DNA from: Buxus sempervirens
Lineage: Eukaryota > Streptophyta > Magnoliopsida > Buxales > Buxaceae
Assembly (NCBI GenBank): GCA_947561395.2
Contig: OX387190.1
Location: 30,684,858 to 30,748,857 of the forward strand
Direction of reading: 5' to 3'
DNA length: 64,000 bases
The notes beneath the pieces are model-generated. The model had not been told where the DNA came from, searched no databases, and worked only from the letters and a program-made list of their open reading frames with translations. Positions 43,301 through 52,595 of this stretch are shown here, piece by piece (the first letter of the stretch is position 1; the number at the start of each line of letters is the position of its first letter). The translations under genes and the position numbers were made by a program.

Positions 43301-43951
43301 GGACACTGCTAAGAATCCAGCTTGGAATTGCTTAACCACTTCATCTTTAACCTTCAATGTCCATTCAGGTTTTAACCTTCTCAGTTTCTGCTTAACTGGC
43401 TTAGAGTCTGGTAGAATGGGTAACCTGTGCACCACCATATCTGTGTCTAACCCCGGCATATCCCAATACGACCATGCAAACACATCTTCATAATCAGCCA
43501 AAAATCGTATCATTTCATCCCGCTGTACCTCAGATAGACATACCCCAATCTTCACTATTTTTGGGTCATCTTCGGTCCCTAGGTTGATTGATATGGTCTC
43601 TTCGATATTGGGTTGGACCCCCTTTTCATGACGCTCTAATTGATATGTGATTTCTATTGGAACGTCGTCTTCTTCGTCCTCGGTCTCTTCTTCAACCCCC
43701 ATTAGGTCAAAGTCGAGCTCAAGGTCGAAGTCATACTCATCCTGATCCAATTCCGTTTGCTTATATGGTTCATAAATGGTTTGGACCTTTTTGAAAACTT
43801 TATCTTTTCTAGAAAAAACTGAAAAATCTTTTTGTGTTATTTGAGAGCCTTCTACAAAATCTTTCCCTGAAGACGAAGGCTCATTAAAACCTTCAGGAAA
43901 AGGGCATTCCACTAATGGAGTTTTTTTTTGGAAGCCATGTCTGTTTGCCAA
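40325..43951 (-). CDS. Element A pol: RT, RNaseH, archaeal-type RNaseH, integrase
   Basis: The frame is open for 1,208 codons. RT motifs include WLANIVPVPKKDGKVRMCVD, MPFGLKNAGATYQ and YVDDM (about residue 335). A retroviral-type RNaseH follows. A second RNaseH (about residues 635-760: FFDGAAN, NIAEYEA, YGDSSL, NQFADALA) has the D-E-D-D set of the archaeal-type domain found in Tat elements. The integrase has an H-H-C-C zinc region (about 855-905) and D, D, E at GIDVIG, VTDNAS and GAVEAAN. No chromodomain is present; the protein ends KRYFP. The reported start is a TTG; expression is more likely by -1 frameshift from the gag frame, which it overlaps by 40 nt. It would copy and insert element RNA. 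No damage is visible. Confidence 0.95.
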   Translation of the reverse strand: MANRHGFQKKTPLVECPFPEGFNEPSSSGKDFVEGSQITQKDFSVFSRKDKVFKKVQTIYEPYKQTELDQDEYDFDLELDFDLMGVEEETEDEEDDVPIEITYQLERHEKGVQPNIEETISINLGTEDDPKIVKIGVCLSEVQRDEMIRFLADYEDVFAWSYWDMPGLDTDMVVHRLPILPDSKPVKQKLRRLKPEWTLKVKDEVVKQFQAGFLAVSTYPEWLANIVPVPKKDGKVRMCVDYRDLNKASPKDDFPLPHIDILVDNTAVHSLFSFMDGFSGYNQIKMAKEDQEKTAFITPWGTFHYTVMPFGLKNAGATYQRAMTALFHDMIHKEMEVYVDDMIAKSCEEEDHLINLKKVFDRLRKYSLRLNPAKCVFGATSGKLLGFIVSRRGIEIDPAKAKAIIEMPSPRTEREVRGFLGRIQYISRFIAQLTAICEPIFKLLRKNNPTVWNDECQEAFDTIKEYLLNPPVLVPPTPGRPLILYLSVLETSMGCVLGQHDDTGRKERAIYYLSKKFTEYEVKYSPLEKTCCALVWATQRLRHYFLSHSTLLISRMDPLKYLFEKPALTGRTAKWQLLLSEFDLTYITQKAIKGQAIADHLAAHPLPEYQPLKTNFPDEAILFAEEEEGESSWQMFFDGAANMNGNGIGAVLIKPDGAHIPIAVKLRFQCTNNIAEYEACIIGLQAALDHEVEELDVYGDSSLIIFQTTGEWKTKDHKLIPYHQYLEEISNKFTRISFNYMPRAKNQFADALATLASMVSMPEGVDIRPLEIEVRDEPAYCLVLEEIPEEEVPWFQDIKNFLKDRTLPENVTSTEKRTIQRLAGQFLLSGGQLYKRSHNDILLRCVAKTESERIVETVHGGVCGPHMNGHMLAKKILRLGYYWSTMEHDCYMHVKRCHLCQVYADNKNAPPSELHSMTSPWPFSMWGIDVIGMISPKASNGHRFILVAIDYFTKWVEAASYANITSSHVLKFLKHNIICRYGLPSAIVTDNASNLKNKDMRKMCEQFQITHHKSAPYRPKMNGAVEAANKNIKKIIQKMVVSFKDWHEMLPLALHAYRTSIRTSTGATPYSLVYGMEAVLPVEVEIPSLRVLMEAELEEAEWIQSRHDQLNLIEEKRLKALSHGQLYRKRMARAYNKKVKPRTFQEGNLVLKKILPFLEDPRGKFKPNWEGPYVVKKVLSGGALILTEMDGKDFPEPINSDTVKRYFP

Positions 43952-46900
43952 ACAAACGCGGCTTCAAAAGTAAGGGGAGTTTCCTCCCAATTATTCAGAA
44001 TGAAAGAATCTGGGGCAGGGATACAAGCCTGCTCCTCGAGCTCATGGTCTGCATCAGAAATCACCAGTACTGGGTGAGTTGCATTGCCTGCTTCTTCGGT
44101 AGGGCCAGTTCCAGATGGAACTTCTACTGCAGCCCAATCAATAAAAGGTAGCTCCTCTGCTACTTTTTCTTGGTTGCCTTCTGTCATGGCAAAGAATGCC
44201 CCTACGTCCTCAGAAAAATCCTGCTTTTGTTCTGTCTGTGGCCCAGGCCCACCAGATGCTTGAGGAGGTGGAACCCATGGTTGTATTATGGAGGATTTGG
44301 GTTTCTGGAATGGGTTGACATTGTAGTATGGAGGTTTAGACTGATCCTCAGGAGGAGACAGCTGAATCATGTGAGACAGCTTAGGAAAAGTTTCCCTGAT
44401 GTGCGGGAATTTCATAGCTTCTATCTGCCCCTGTCTTCTCCATTTCCTTGGCTTGGACCCCAATCCTGCTCTGTGAACCATCTTCTTAACCTGAACTGGT
44501 TCTATCTTTCCTTGTAGGTTAATCCCCAGACCTTTTCCAGGGTGAAAATGGTACTTTTCTAATACATTTTTGACCATTTTTTCAGCACAGGTCAATTTTC
44601 CTTCTTTTTGCTGATACCCCCCAGGTATATAGTTCACAGCTTCAAATTGAAAAGAGTGAAACGCCATTTTATTTGCTGTCATTTCCGTGTTAATACAGGG
44701 TACATCAGGGGACCACATGGGGGGAACCAAGTTTTCGGCCAGGACGGTAATCACCTTTTGCCCTCTAATGTATTTGACTCTCTGGTGGAGGGTAGATGGT
44801 ATGGCCCTAGCCGTATGAATCCACGGCCTTCCTAGGAGTAGGTTGAAAGCCGCAGGTATATCCATCACTTCAAATGTGATGTTGAAAATATACGGTCCAA
44901 TTGTGACCGGCAGTTCAACCTCCCCTAGGGAGTGTGTTTTAGAGCTGTCAAATGCTCTTATAATTCTTCCATTTTGTTTTATTTTGTTTCGCTCCAGATT
45001 GAGCTTAACAAAGGTTACTAATGGACAGACATTGAGGGCTGACCCATTATCAATCAAGACCCGGGCTATCATGCAGCCCTTACTGAGCACAGCAATGTGC
45101 AATGGATCCACATGGTGGTACCCTGCTGGACTAATTTCAGTTTCAGAAAAGGTTATGACATTATGAGATAATATTTGCCCAACCATCCGGCCTAGTTGGT
45201 CTGGTTCAATGTTTTTAGGCACATGGGCCCCCTGGAGTATCCTTAACAAGGAGTCCCTATGTTTTTCTGAATTTAACAATAGGCCCAGTATTGAGATCTG
45301 GGCAGGGACTTTGTTCAACTGTTCAATAACATTGAACTCACTCTTTTTTATTACCTTCATGAGGTCAGCAGCCTCACTGTTAGTTACCTGAGGTGCCTCT
45401 TCCCCTACTTTGGCCTTGCCTTTATTTCTTTCTTCTTCTTTATCCTTCTCGGTTTCTTTCTGTTTTTCTTCCACCCCTACACTCTTTCCTGACCTCATCA
45501 TAAGGTTCACTTCTTCCTTGTTTTCAGCTGCAGGGCATGTAGTAGTAAATGCTTCACTGTAGTTCCATGGTACAGCCGATTCAATGTAGGAAGGCTTAGG
45601 GACATTCACTACTAATGGGGGAAGTTTGGACTTGGCGATGGAAGTCTGAGTAATAGGAACATTAACAACCCATGGAGGAAGTTGTTTTGGTTGGGGGTTT
45701 GCAGAAGTGACTGATGCACTAAGGGGGTCACAATTTATGACCAATGGTGGCTTAGACTGAATGGGCGGAGTAAAAGTGGATGAATGGCAATTAATGACCA
45801 AGGGTGGCTTGGTGATGTTCATCTGGGCCATGAGGGATGAGACCCGGTCCAAAGATGAGCTAATGTTCTTTGCAGCACTATCATTCCCCTTTGAAATCAT
45901 GTTTATTTCTTTGCCTTCACTTCTCTTGTCAAAATATACTTTGACTGTTGTCCCTATGGGAGCAATTAATTGAGATGGGTCAAAGGTTATTTTGTCAGTA
46001 GAGATGACTCCTATGACATTAGATGGGCCTGCCCCGTGATGCTGAGGCAGTGGTTTTTGTCCAATATCTGTTCTTGGAGGATTGGGCGCCCCTGTATTGA
46101 AAGACAGGGTATTCTGGTCTAGTAAATCCTGAATGGCATGTTTCAAAGGCCAGCACTTGTCTGTAGGGTGCCCAGGTGCACCCATATGGTAATCACAAGT
46201 GGTGGAGGGGTCAAAATTTCTCCCCTTAGATGCATTCGGATTAGGTTCTCTTAAGGTGATATACCCTCCTTGCAATAAAGTGGGCAGCAATTGAGAGGGA
46301 GTCATTGGAATAGGGGTGAAAACCCTATTTCTCCTTGCTGCAAAATAGGCGTCCTTTTCCTCTTTGGTAAAAACCCTTTTTTGGTCTGAAGGTGCTGCTG
46401 GAACATTGACCCTCATAGGGGCCTGGGTGGATGGAGATGGAGTAGGAAAATGAGCAAGTACGTTGATTTGTATGGGCTTGTTAGGGCCAGATGGTGGCTG
46501 TACCATGTTTACCTCACCCTCCTTCTTGTTCCCATTCTTTTTTGTCCCGCTTCCTTTCTTTAGGTTGGGGTCCTGGTGGCTAACCATGGCAGAGTGGTCA
46601 ATTATCTTACCTGACCTTATTCCATCTTCAATTCGGTCAGCCACCTGAACCAAGGCTGCAAAATTAGTGGTGGTCTGACCCACCAAGTGACTGTAGAATG
46701 GTTGACCCAAAGTGCTTATGAAGGTAGAAATCATTTCCTGTTCTAGCATGGGTGGCCTGACCTGAGAGGCTGTCTCCCTCCATCTCTTGGCATATTGCCT
46801 TACAGTCTCTTCCCTTCCTTTGCTCATTCTCATAACGTCGTACCTATCTGGCATAATCTCTGAATTGAACCGGTATTGAGCCAGGAAGGCATCGGCTAGG

Positions 46901-47550
46901 TCCTTCCATCTTTTGATCTTCCCATGGTCCAGAGTGGCGAACCATCTTAATGCGGTTCCTGTCAGGCTCCTTTGGAAAAGTTGGATCAAGATACCCTCAT
47001 CCTGCCCGAACTGGCATAGGGCACCGCAATACAACTTTAGGTGGCTCATGGGGCAACCAGTGCCATCATACTTGTCCAAGTCTGGGCACTTAAACTTAGC
47101 CGGCAGGTTAACATTGGGGTATAGGCACAGGTCTTCAAAATTGGTGCCTCCAAAGTTGTTTACCCCTTTGACTTCCCTAAGTTCATCTTGGATCATTTCT
47201 AGCTTATGCATGAACTTTCTTTCAACCTCTTCCCTTATCCTTTCCTTTTCCTTGGCCTTGTTTGATTCAGCTATTTCATCCCTGGTCAGTATAGGTTCAG
47301 GGGTGGGTTCATAGACGGGTTCAGGAGTTGGTTGCACTGGAGGTGGAACGTTGACTTGGGGTGGAGGTGCAGGGTTGGATGTGGATGCCTGGTTCTGGGC
47401 CTGCATTTGTTGGGCTTGCACTTGTTGGGCCTGTACTGACAGTATGTTCTCTAGCATGTTCTCTAGCATTCGGGCTAGTCCTACCACTTGTTCTTGGAGT
47501 AGAACAACATCTGGATGAGGAGCATCAACTTCATCTTCAATGGGATTCAT
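43912..47550 (-). CDS. Element A gag-protease with G-patch
   Basis: The first in-frame ATG is at 47550 (MNPIEDEV); the frame is open to 47613, where a CAG acceptor-like site (47604) follows a pyrimidine run. Domains: coiled N-terminus; capsid (NLPAKFKCPDLDKYDGTGCP, LTGTALRWF, VRQYAKRWRE); C-H-H-C knuckle-like motif (CDYHMGAPGHPTDKC); Pro-rich linker; aspartic protease (VLIDNGSALNVCP); and a G-patch (HPGKGLGI, HRAGLGSKP). It forms the particle and processes the polyprotein. The stop at 43912 follows an A9 run that is the candidate -1 slip site into pol. G-patch motifs are known in some retroelements and bind nucleic acid or helicases. Confidence 0.92.
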   Translation of the reverse strand: MNPIEDEVDAPHPDVVLLQEQVVGLARMLENMLENILSVQAQQVQAQQMQAQNQASTSNPAPPPQVNVPPPVQPTPEPVYEPTPEPILTRDEIAESNKAKEKERIREEVERKFMHKLEMIQDELREVKGVNNFGGTNFEDLCLYPNVNLPAKFKCPDLDKYDGTGCPMSHLKLYCGALCQFGQDEGILIQLFQRSLTGTALRWFATLDHGKIKRWKDLADAFLAQYRFNSEIMPDRYDVMRMSKGREETVRQYAKRWRETASQVRPPMLEQEMISTFISTLGQPFYSHLVGQTTTNFAALVQVADRIEDGIRSGKIIDHSAMVSHQDPNLKKGSGTKKNGNKKEGEVNMVQPPSGPNKPIQINVLAHFPTPSPSTQAPMRVNVPAAPSDQKRVFTKEEKDAYFAARRNRVFTPIPMTPSQLLPTLLQGGYITLREPNPNASKGRNFDPSTTCDYHMGAPGHPTDKCWPLKHAIQDLLDQNTLSFNTGAPNPPRTDIGQKPLPQHHGAGPSNVIGVISTDKITFDPSQLIAPIGTTVKVYFDKRSEGKEINMISKGNDSAAKNISSSLDRVSSLMAQMNITKPPLVINCHSSTFTPPIQSKPPLVINCDPLSASVTSANPQPKQLPPWVVNVPITQTSIAKSKLPPLVVNVPKPSYIESAVPWNYSEAFTTTCPAAENKEEVNLMMRSGKSVGVEEKQKETEKDKEEERNKGKAKVGEEAPQVTNSEAADLMKVIKKSEFNVIEQLNKVPAQISILGLLLNSEKHRDSLLRILQGAHVPKNIEPDQLGRMVGQILSHNVITFSETEISPAGYHHVDPLHIAVLSKGCMIARVLIDNGSALNVCPLVTFVKLNLERNKIKQNGRIIRAFDSSKTHSLGEVELPVTIGPYIFNITFEVMDIPAAFNLLLGRPWIHTARAIPSTLHQRVKYIRGQKVITVLAENLVPPMWSPDVPCINTEMTANKMAFHSFQFEAVNYIPGGYQQKEGKLTCAEKMVKNVLEKYHFHPGKGLGINLQGKIEPVQVKKMVHRAGLGSKPRKWRRQGQIEAMKFPHIRETFPKLSHMIQLSPPEDQSKPPYYNVNPFQKPKSSIIQPWVPPPQASGGPGPQTEQKQDFSEDVGAFFAMTEGNQEKVAEELPFIDWAAVEVPSGTGPTEEAGNATHPVLVISDADHELEEQACIPAPDSFILNNWEETPLTFEAAFVWQTDMASKKKLH
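43921..43929 (-). promoter_or_regulatory. A9 slippery run, candidate -1 frameshift site
   Basis: In sense orientation nine A residues follow TCC in the gag frame, seven nt before the gag stop. Pol is open in the -1 frame across the site. A poly-A run of this length fits both ribosomal and transcriptional slippage. Confidence 0.6.
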
Positions 47551-47859
47551 GGCTCGAGCTCTTGATCTGGTTACAGGAGCTATGATTGCGAGTGTATTAG
47601 TACCTGGATTCAAGATAAAGGAAAAGATATCAATGCTTAATTAATCTCATTTACATGCCTAAGAATGCCTATGTGCAAGCTGGGTGAACACGAGTTTGGA
47701 TTTTTCTTTATTTGCTTCTTTTTTCTTTTTTTCTTTTTTTATTTTATTTTTGTTTTATTTCTTCTTTTTTTTTTTTGTTTTTTTTTGGTTTTTTTTTTTT
47801 TTGAATTGAATTGTTGGAATATTCTAGGGCTTCCAACAGGTCCCACAAAAGAGAGAAAG

Positions 47860-48645
47860 ATCTGAAATTCAAAGGCTTTCAGAGGCCCGGGGGGGTTTTG
47901 AAAAAAGGTCTGAAATTCAAAGGGTTTCAGAAGCCCAGGGATATTTTTGGAAAATGTCTGAAATTCAGAGGCTTTCAGAGGCCCAAGGATTTTTGATAAA
48001 AGTCTGAAATTCAAAGGCTTTCAGAGGCCCAGGTTTTTTTTTTTTTTGATAAAAGTCTGAAATTCAAAGGCTTTCAGAGGCCCAAAAGTTCTGAAATTCA
48101 AAGGCTTTCAGAGGCCCAAAAGAAAAAGGTCTGAAATTCAAAGGCTTTCAGAGGCTCAAAAGTTCTGAAATTCAAAGGCTTTCAGAGGCCCAAAAGAAAA
48201 AGGTCTGAAATTCAAAGGCTTTCAGAGGCCCAAAAGATCTGAAATTCAAAGGCTTTCAGAAGCCCGGAAGAAAAAGGTCTGAAATTCAAAGGCTTTCAGA
48301 GGCCCAAAAGTTCTGAAATTCAAAGGCTTTCAGAGGCCCAAAAGAAAAAGGTCTGAAATTCAAAGGCTTTCAGAGGCCCAAAAGATCTGAAATTCAAAGG
48401 CTTTCAGAGGCCCGGAGTTTTTTTGAGAAAAAGTCTGAAATTCAAAGGCTTTCAGAGGCCCAGGGTTTTTTTGAGAAAAAGTCTGAAATTCAAAGGCTTT
48501 CAGAGGCCCAGGGTTTTGAAAAAGTCTGAAATTCAAAGGCTTTCAGAGGCCCAGGATTTTTTGAAAAATCTGAAATTCAAAGGCTTTCAGAGGCCCAAGA
48601 GTTTTGAAAAAGTCTGAAATTCAAAGGCTTTCAGAAGCCCAAGGA
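47860..48645 (-). repeat. Tandem array of about 19 hairpin units in the element A leader
   Basis: Each unit carries TCTGAAA, a 9-nt loop TTCAAAGGC and the complementary TTTCAGA, followed by GGCCC and a variable linker (AAAAGAAAAAGG or longer). Units recur every 33-53 bp. Arms are conserved in nearly all copies. Small ORFs here are repeat artefacts. Confidence 0.92.
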
Positions 48646-48649
48646 ACCT

Positions 48650-48669
48650 TTCTCTATTTTTTTTTTATT

Positions 48670-48701
<32 letters not shown>

Positions 48702-50149
48702 TGTTTTTTTTTTTTGAAGCATTTTATTCAAACTTGTTTCCCTTTATCATTATTTAAAGGTTAAATGAACATTTTAGTGGGAAAAACTGATTAAAGTTGA
48801 ATATTCCGAGAAAATCGTATACACAGTACGGTCCAGCCTTGCCCGTATTCAAATTACGAGCAAGCTGTGACCGTATGGAAAACACGGGCGAGCTTAGCCC
48901 GTATAACTAATACGGGCAAGCCCAGCCCGTGTACTAAATGCGGTTTTACGGAACTCTGTTATATTTTTCTCAGTTTTTTCATGGTTTGGTCACTTTCATT
49001 GTTCATCCAAACGTACGGTTCACCCATTGCAGAGCTTCTAAACTGTCCCAAAGTGGACTTTGGCCTTTTTGTTAAAACACATGCCTAGGAGGGCACATGT
49101 ACCCTCCAAATTGACATCATACTCCAGAATTTGATACCCTTTTGTTGCCTCTTGTGTGTACATAGGGTAGGATTGATTCTAAACAGAGTTTGAAACTCTT
49201 CCTATGGGCTGCACCAACTTTAGAAAATATGCATATTTTGGGACCAATTTTATCCCAAACCAAAGGGCACCATGACACCCCTATGACATGAAAATAATGC
49301 AAAACAATAGGATTACCTTGTTACCTTGTTTACCTTGAATATAGCATCCGCATTATGCCCTGGTTTGTAAGCCATGCACACGGCCTTCCCACAATCATAC
49401 AAACCCATATTCCCACGTAATTGTGTAATTTAGCCAAAAACGTGTAACTCCACCTTCAAGCGTAGGGGTTTTGGGTTTTGGCTTAATGGCAACTTAGCAC
49501 TCAAGCCTAGTGATGACCAGAATCCCAGATCCACGTTATCATCACATCATTAGCTCAAAGTTCTAAGGTGAATGTTTTCACTTTCGCTTTCCGAAGTATC
49601 GACCTCGTTGCGCCAAGCTACACACATTTGGGTTCAACTTCCTATAGGTTAAGGGTAGGCCGTGTAAAAACAAAAGGTGCACAGTGCATTGTAAAAATAG
49701 GGTGCATTCACAACGTCCCAAACCCTTGCCACTCTTTTCGCAGCCATGCATAAACAAACCAAGGCATAATAGGAAAGCATATTTAAAATAAACAAGTAAA
49801 TAAAGCAATCCTATAGCACCCAAAACATGCTCATAAAAAAAATCATCTATCATGCAAACATATGATCATGTTATACACCCAAAATCATCATGGAGATCAT
49901 GCTGCAAATTAACATATGCTATCCTAAAAATATAGCAAGAAATAAGCATATTTCAGCAAAACGGACCTCCCCTACGCATGTTTGTAGAAACAATCCTATA
50001 AATCAAAATTAAGCATGTTTCTACCCCCATGAATTCCTAAGCAATAATTCAGATTTAAAACATACTCAACATGCTTAAGAACACAAAATAGCAAGCAAAT
50101 CAAAAAATCAAAACATGAACAAAAACACCTAAAGGCTGAAATCCACAAA
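48650..50149. other. Element A leader, non-coding
   Basis: It contains T-rich and TA-rich simple sequence (48655-48720), the half-site array at 48827-48945 and otherwise AT-rich sequence without a gene. The region just after the PBS (49750-50149) is A-rich in sense-complement. Confidence 0.6.
48827..48945. promoter_or_regulatory. Cleanest 14-bp phased half-site array (leader of element A)
   Basis: Nine half-sites (TACGGTC, GCCCGTA, TACGAGC, GACCGTA, CACGGGC, GCCCGTA, TACGGGC, GCCCGTG, TGCGGTT) are separated by eight spacers of exactly 7 bp, with strict alternation of orientation. Total length is 119 bp, 17 x 7. Confidence 0.92.
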
Positions 50150-50167
50150 TCCCCAGCAGAGTCGCCA
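50150..50167 (-). other. Primer-binding site of element A, tRNA-Arg type
   Basis: The reverse strand reads TGGCGACTCTGCTGGGGA, two nt from the LTR end. It complements a plant tRNA-Arg 3' end (TCCCCAGCAGAGTCG plus CCA). Ogre-type elements are known to use tRNA-Arg. Confidence 0.85.
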
Positions 50168-50169
50168 AT

Positions 50170-51992
50170 TGTGAGACATGGGAAAAAATCAATCTAATGA
50201 TTTCATCAATCATCACACGGGATTAAATTAAACAAAGAGTCGCCACCATTCAATTTAGGTGTGAATGGACACCAAAATATTAAATAAGCACAAAAGGCAA
50301 TTTTAGGGCAAAATATCCCTCCTAAAAAAAACAACCAGAGATGGGTAAGGGGATTAGGTTATGAACAGGGGAAGGTGTTAGGCACCCCTATTCATCCACA
50401 CAAGGTGGTTGCCAGGTATTGTTCATGTTTAAAATAAAGGAAAAAGCTTGCTATAAAAATCACACAAAATCACAAAAAAAGGCAAAAATATATGGTTTTT
50501 TCATATGAATAGTCTGATTGATCCAGAACTATCAAACATGATCATACCATTCCTAGGGTTTCATGATCAAAATAAAATTGAGATAAAATCAGATAAAATT
50601 AATTTAAAGTGAAAAATCCAAAAATCTGGCTTCAAGTCAAATTCTAGAAATCTAGAAAAATATGATTTTTATAAAATATTTCAAAATTGAACTTGAATAG
50701 TCCAGGACATAGATAAAACCCAAATTTCACATTAAATCCGAAAATAAAGACCAAAAATATCCACATTGATGAAAAACACCAAAAGGGGAGAATTTAGACC
50801 GTAGGGTCTTCTCTCAATAATGAAAAACAATTTAAAAAAACATCTCATGAAACCCTAGAATTTATTTTCAGGCTTCTGGATTCAGATCTACCATATTGAT
50901 CATGATAAATCCAAGATCTTAGCCTAAAACCACAAAAATCACGAAAACAGTGCTATAGGTGCAAAAGTGGCAAAAATCCAAATTTTGTCAAAAAGTGGGG
51001 ATCTCATGCTATAAACATCATAGATTCATGTCATTCATTCAGATATATCATAAAAAGCATTAAAACATGATCAGGATATTCAAAACAACCACATCTCACA
51101 GATTAGAGCACATGGGAGTCTACCCTACGGATCCACCTGTTCTCTTTTCCCCTAGTTCTCTCTTCACGTTTTACGGCTAGAGAGACTCTTGAGGTACTTA
51201 GAGATAGGTTTGGGTACACAAACACAATCACAGGCTTTATTCTATAAAAAAAAAAAGAAAAAAACAGATATGGGGTTCTATTCTAGGGATCCACCTGTTC
51301 CCCTTTCCCCTAGTTCTCTCTTCACGTTTTACGGCTAGAGAGACCCTTGAGGTACTTAGAGACAAGTTTAGGGATACAAAAACAGATATGACCTTATTCT
51401 ACTGCAATAGAGATGATCCTATTACTTCTAGAATTGAAGGCAGAAAATAAAAAGGGATAGGGGACTTACCTGGATTGAGCAGGCAGAGCAGCAGGGATTC
51501 CTTTCTCTTCTCTTGGAGCTTCTTAGAATTCCTTGACTTCAAAATTTCGTGGCCCTTAGCTAGAGGAATGAGCCTCTATTTATAGACACACCCAGGGGCA
51601 AGGCTGGTCCAGAAGGATATATCCTGATTCTCAGGATAGAGTGAAATATAGAGATGATGCCCATCCATAGCCATCCAAGGTGACTTCAGCGAATAAAAGA
51701 CATAATCCGCTCGTTTAAAGATATATTGGACTTCAAATAAAGCTCGGAAATCGAGAGGATGACAAAACTTGCACGTGTCTTTAATGCCCGTAAATACACT
51801 ACGGTCCAACGGGGACCGTATAGATACTACGGGCGCGCCTGCCCGTAGATATTTTGCGGGCAAGATCGGCCCGTGAAGAAAATACGGGCAAAGCCTGTTC
51901 ATTCTATTTTTAGGCTTTTTTGTCCTGTTTTAAGCTCTAATTACATGTTTTTATTATTTTCTCATTTGGTAGTGCAATTTGGGGTGTCTACA
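50170..51992 (-). repeat. 5' LTR of element A
   Basis: It has the same length and layout as the copy at 28032. The promoter TATA box is near 51576-51585 on the reverse strand, with the half-site array at about 51786-51890 upstream of it. This LTR drives gag-pol transcription leftward. Confidence 0.95.
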
Positions 51993-52595
51993 GGATTTCT
52001 CTCTCATTTTAAGTCGGATTGAGCTGAATTTTTTACTGTATACTCTACTATATATCAGTTTTCAAATGGCTTTGGTTTCAATGGATTTGGATTTAAATTG
52101 AATGAGTTATGGTTAATTGAAGCTTTCAAGCTCTTTTAGCCAGATTTTTCCAAATTTGCCTTGAATTGGTTTTGCTTCAATTTTCACCTTGATTTTTATT
52201 CACTCATGAAGTTCTAAGAGGTGATATATCCATGGAGAGAGTTCATATTTATTGGACTACTCATGTGGAATAATCACTTACATTTTGCTTACTTTTAAGC
52301 AACCTTTGTCTATTTTGATTAGCAAACAATCCTTAGCATGAGCAAGCATGTGGCAACCGTCTTAGACGGATGAGTGAGGGTGCCTAACACCTTCCCCCAC
52401 TCATAACTAATTCCCCTTACCTGATCTCTGGATTTTTTCCTTGTATTAGAGCTACTTTGGCTCTATTTGGCTTTTATGATCCCTTTGGTGTCCATTCACA
52501 CCTTAACATGAATGGTGGCGACTCTTACATTTATCGATCCCCGCGTGACGATATCGGAGGTCATCTCAGGTGACATTTCCATGTCTCACACATAC

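Larger units (their letters stand above)
47604..51469 (-). other. Candidate leader intron of element A
   Basis: The LTR transcript has CCAG-GTAAGT at 51470/51469, about 110 nt after the TATA box. Upstream of gag, a CTTTTCCTTTATCTTGAATCCAG-type acceptor ends at 47604. Splicing would remove the tandem hairpins, the half-site array and the PBS, and make the ATG at 47550 the first one. Inferred from sites only. Confidence 0.45.
28032..51992 (-). mobile_element. Element A: full-length 24-kb Tat/Ogre-like LTR retrotransposon
   Basis: Two 1,823-bp LTRs (28032-29854 and 50170-51992) differ by about six substitutions and two 1-nt homopolymer indels as read by eye. Perfect TSDs GGATT lie at 28027-28031 and 51993-51997. 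On the minus strand the order is 5' LTR, PBS, 2.6-kb leader with tandem hairpins, gag-PR, RT-RH-aRNH-IN, a 10-kb region with two opposite-strand genes, polypurine tract, 3' LTR. Large size, tRNA-Arg-like PBS and a second archaeal-type RNaseH place it in the Tat lineage. A family B solo LTR (2.55 kb) is nested in it. Confidence 0.95.
25710..52590 (+). mobile_element. Tat-type solo LTR, family C, split by element A
   Basis: It starts TGTAGACACCC at 25710 and ends ATGTCTCACA at 52590, flanked by perfect TSDs CATAC (25705-25709, 52591-52595) inside UGT exon 1. Without element A and one GGATT copy it is about 2.9 kb, with no coding sequence. It matches the LTR at 8150-13382 in opposite orientation: the same palindrome near the start, a motif array, TATA box (26785), splice-donor-like AAAG-GTAAAG at 26899 and an ACGTGAAGAGAGAG motif near 27035. 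Only 25710-28031 and 51998-52590 belong to this LTR. Confidence 0.9.

Noticed and set aside
47860-48645. CRISPR-like look of regular repeats with variable linkers
   Set aside because: Plant retrotransposon leader; repeats and linkers both vary in length, linkers are low complexity and there are no cas genes.
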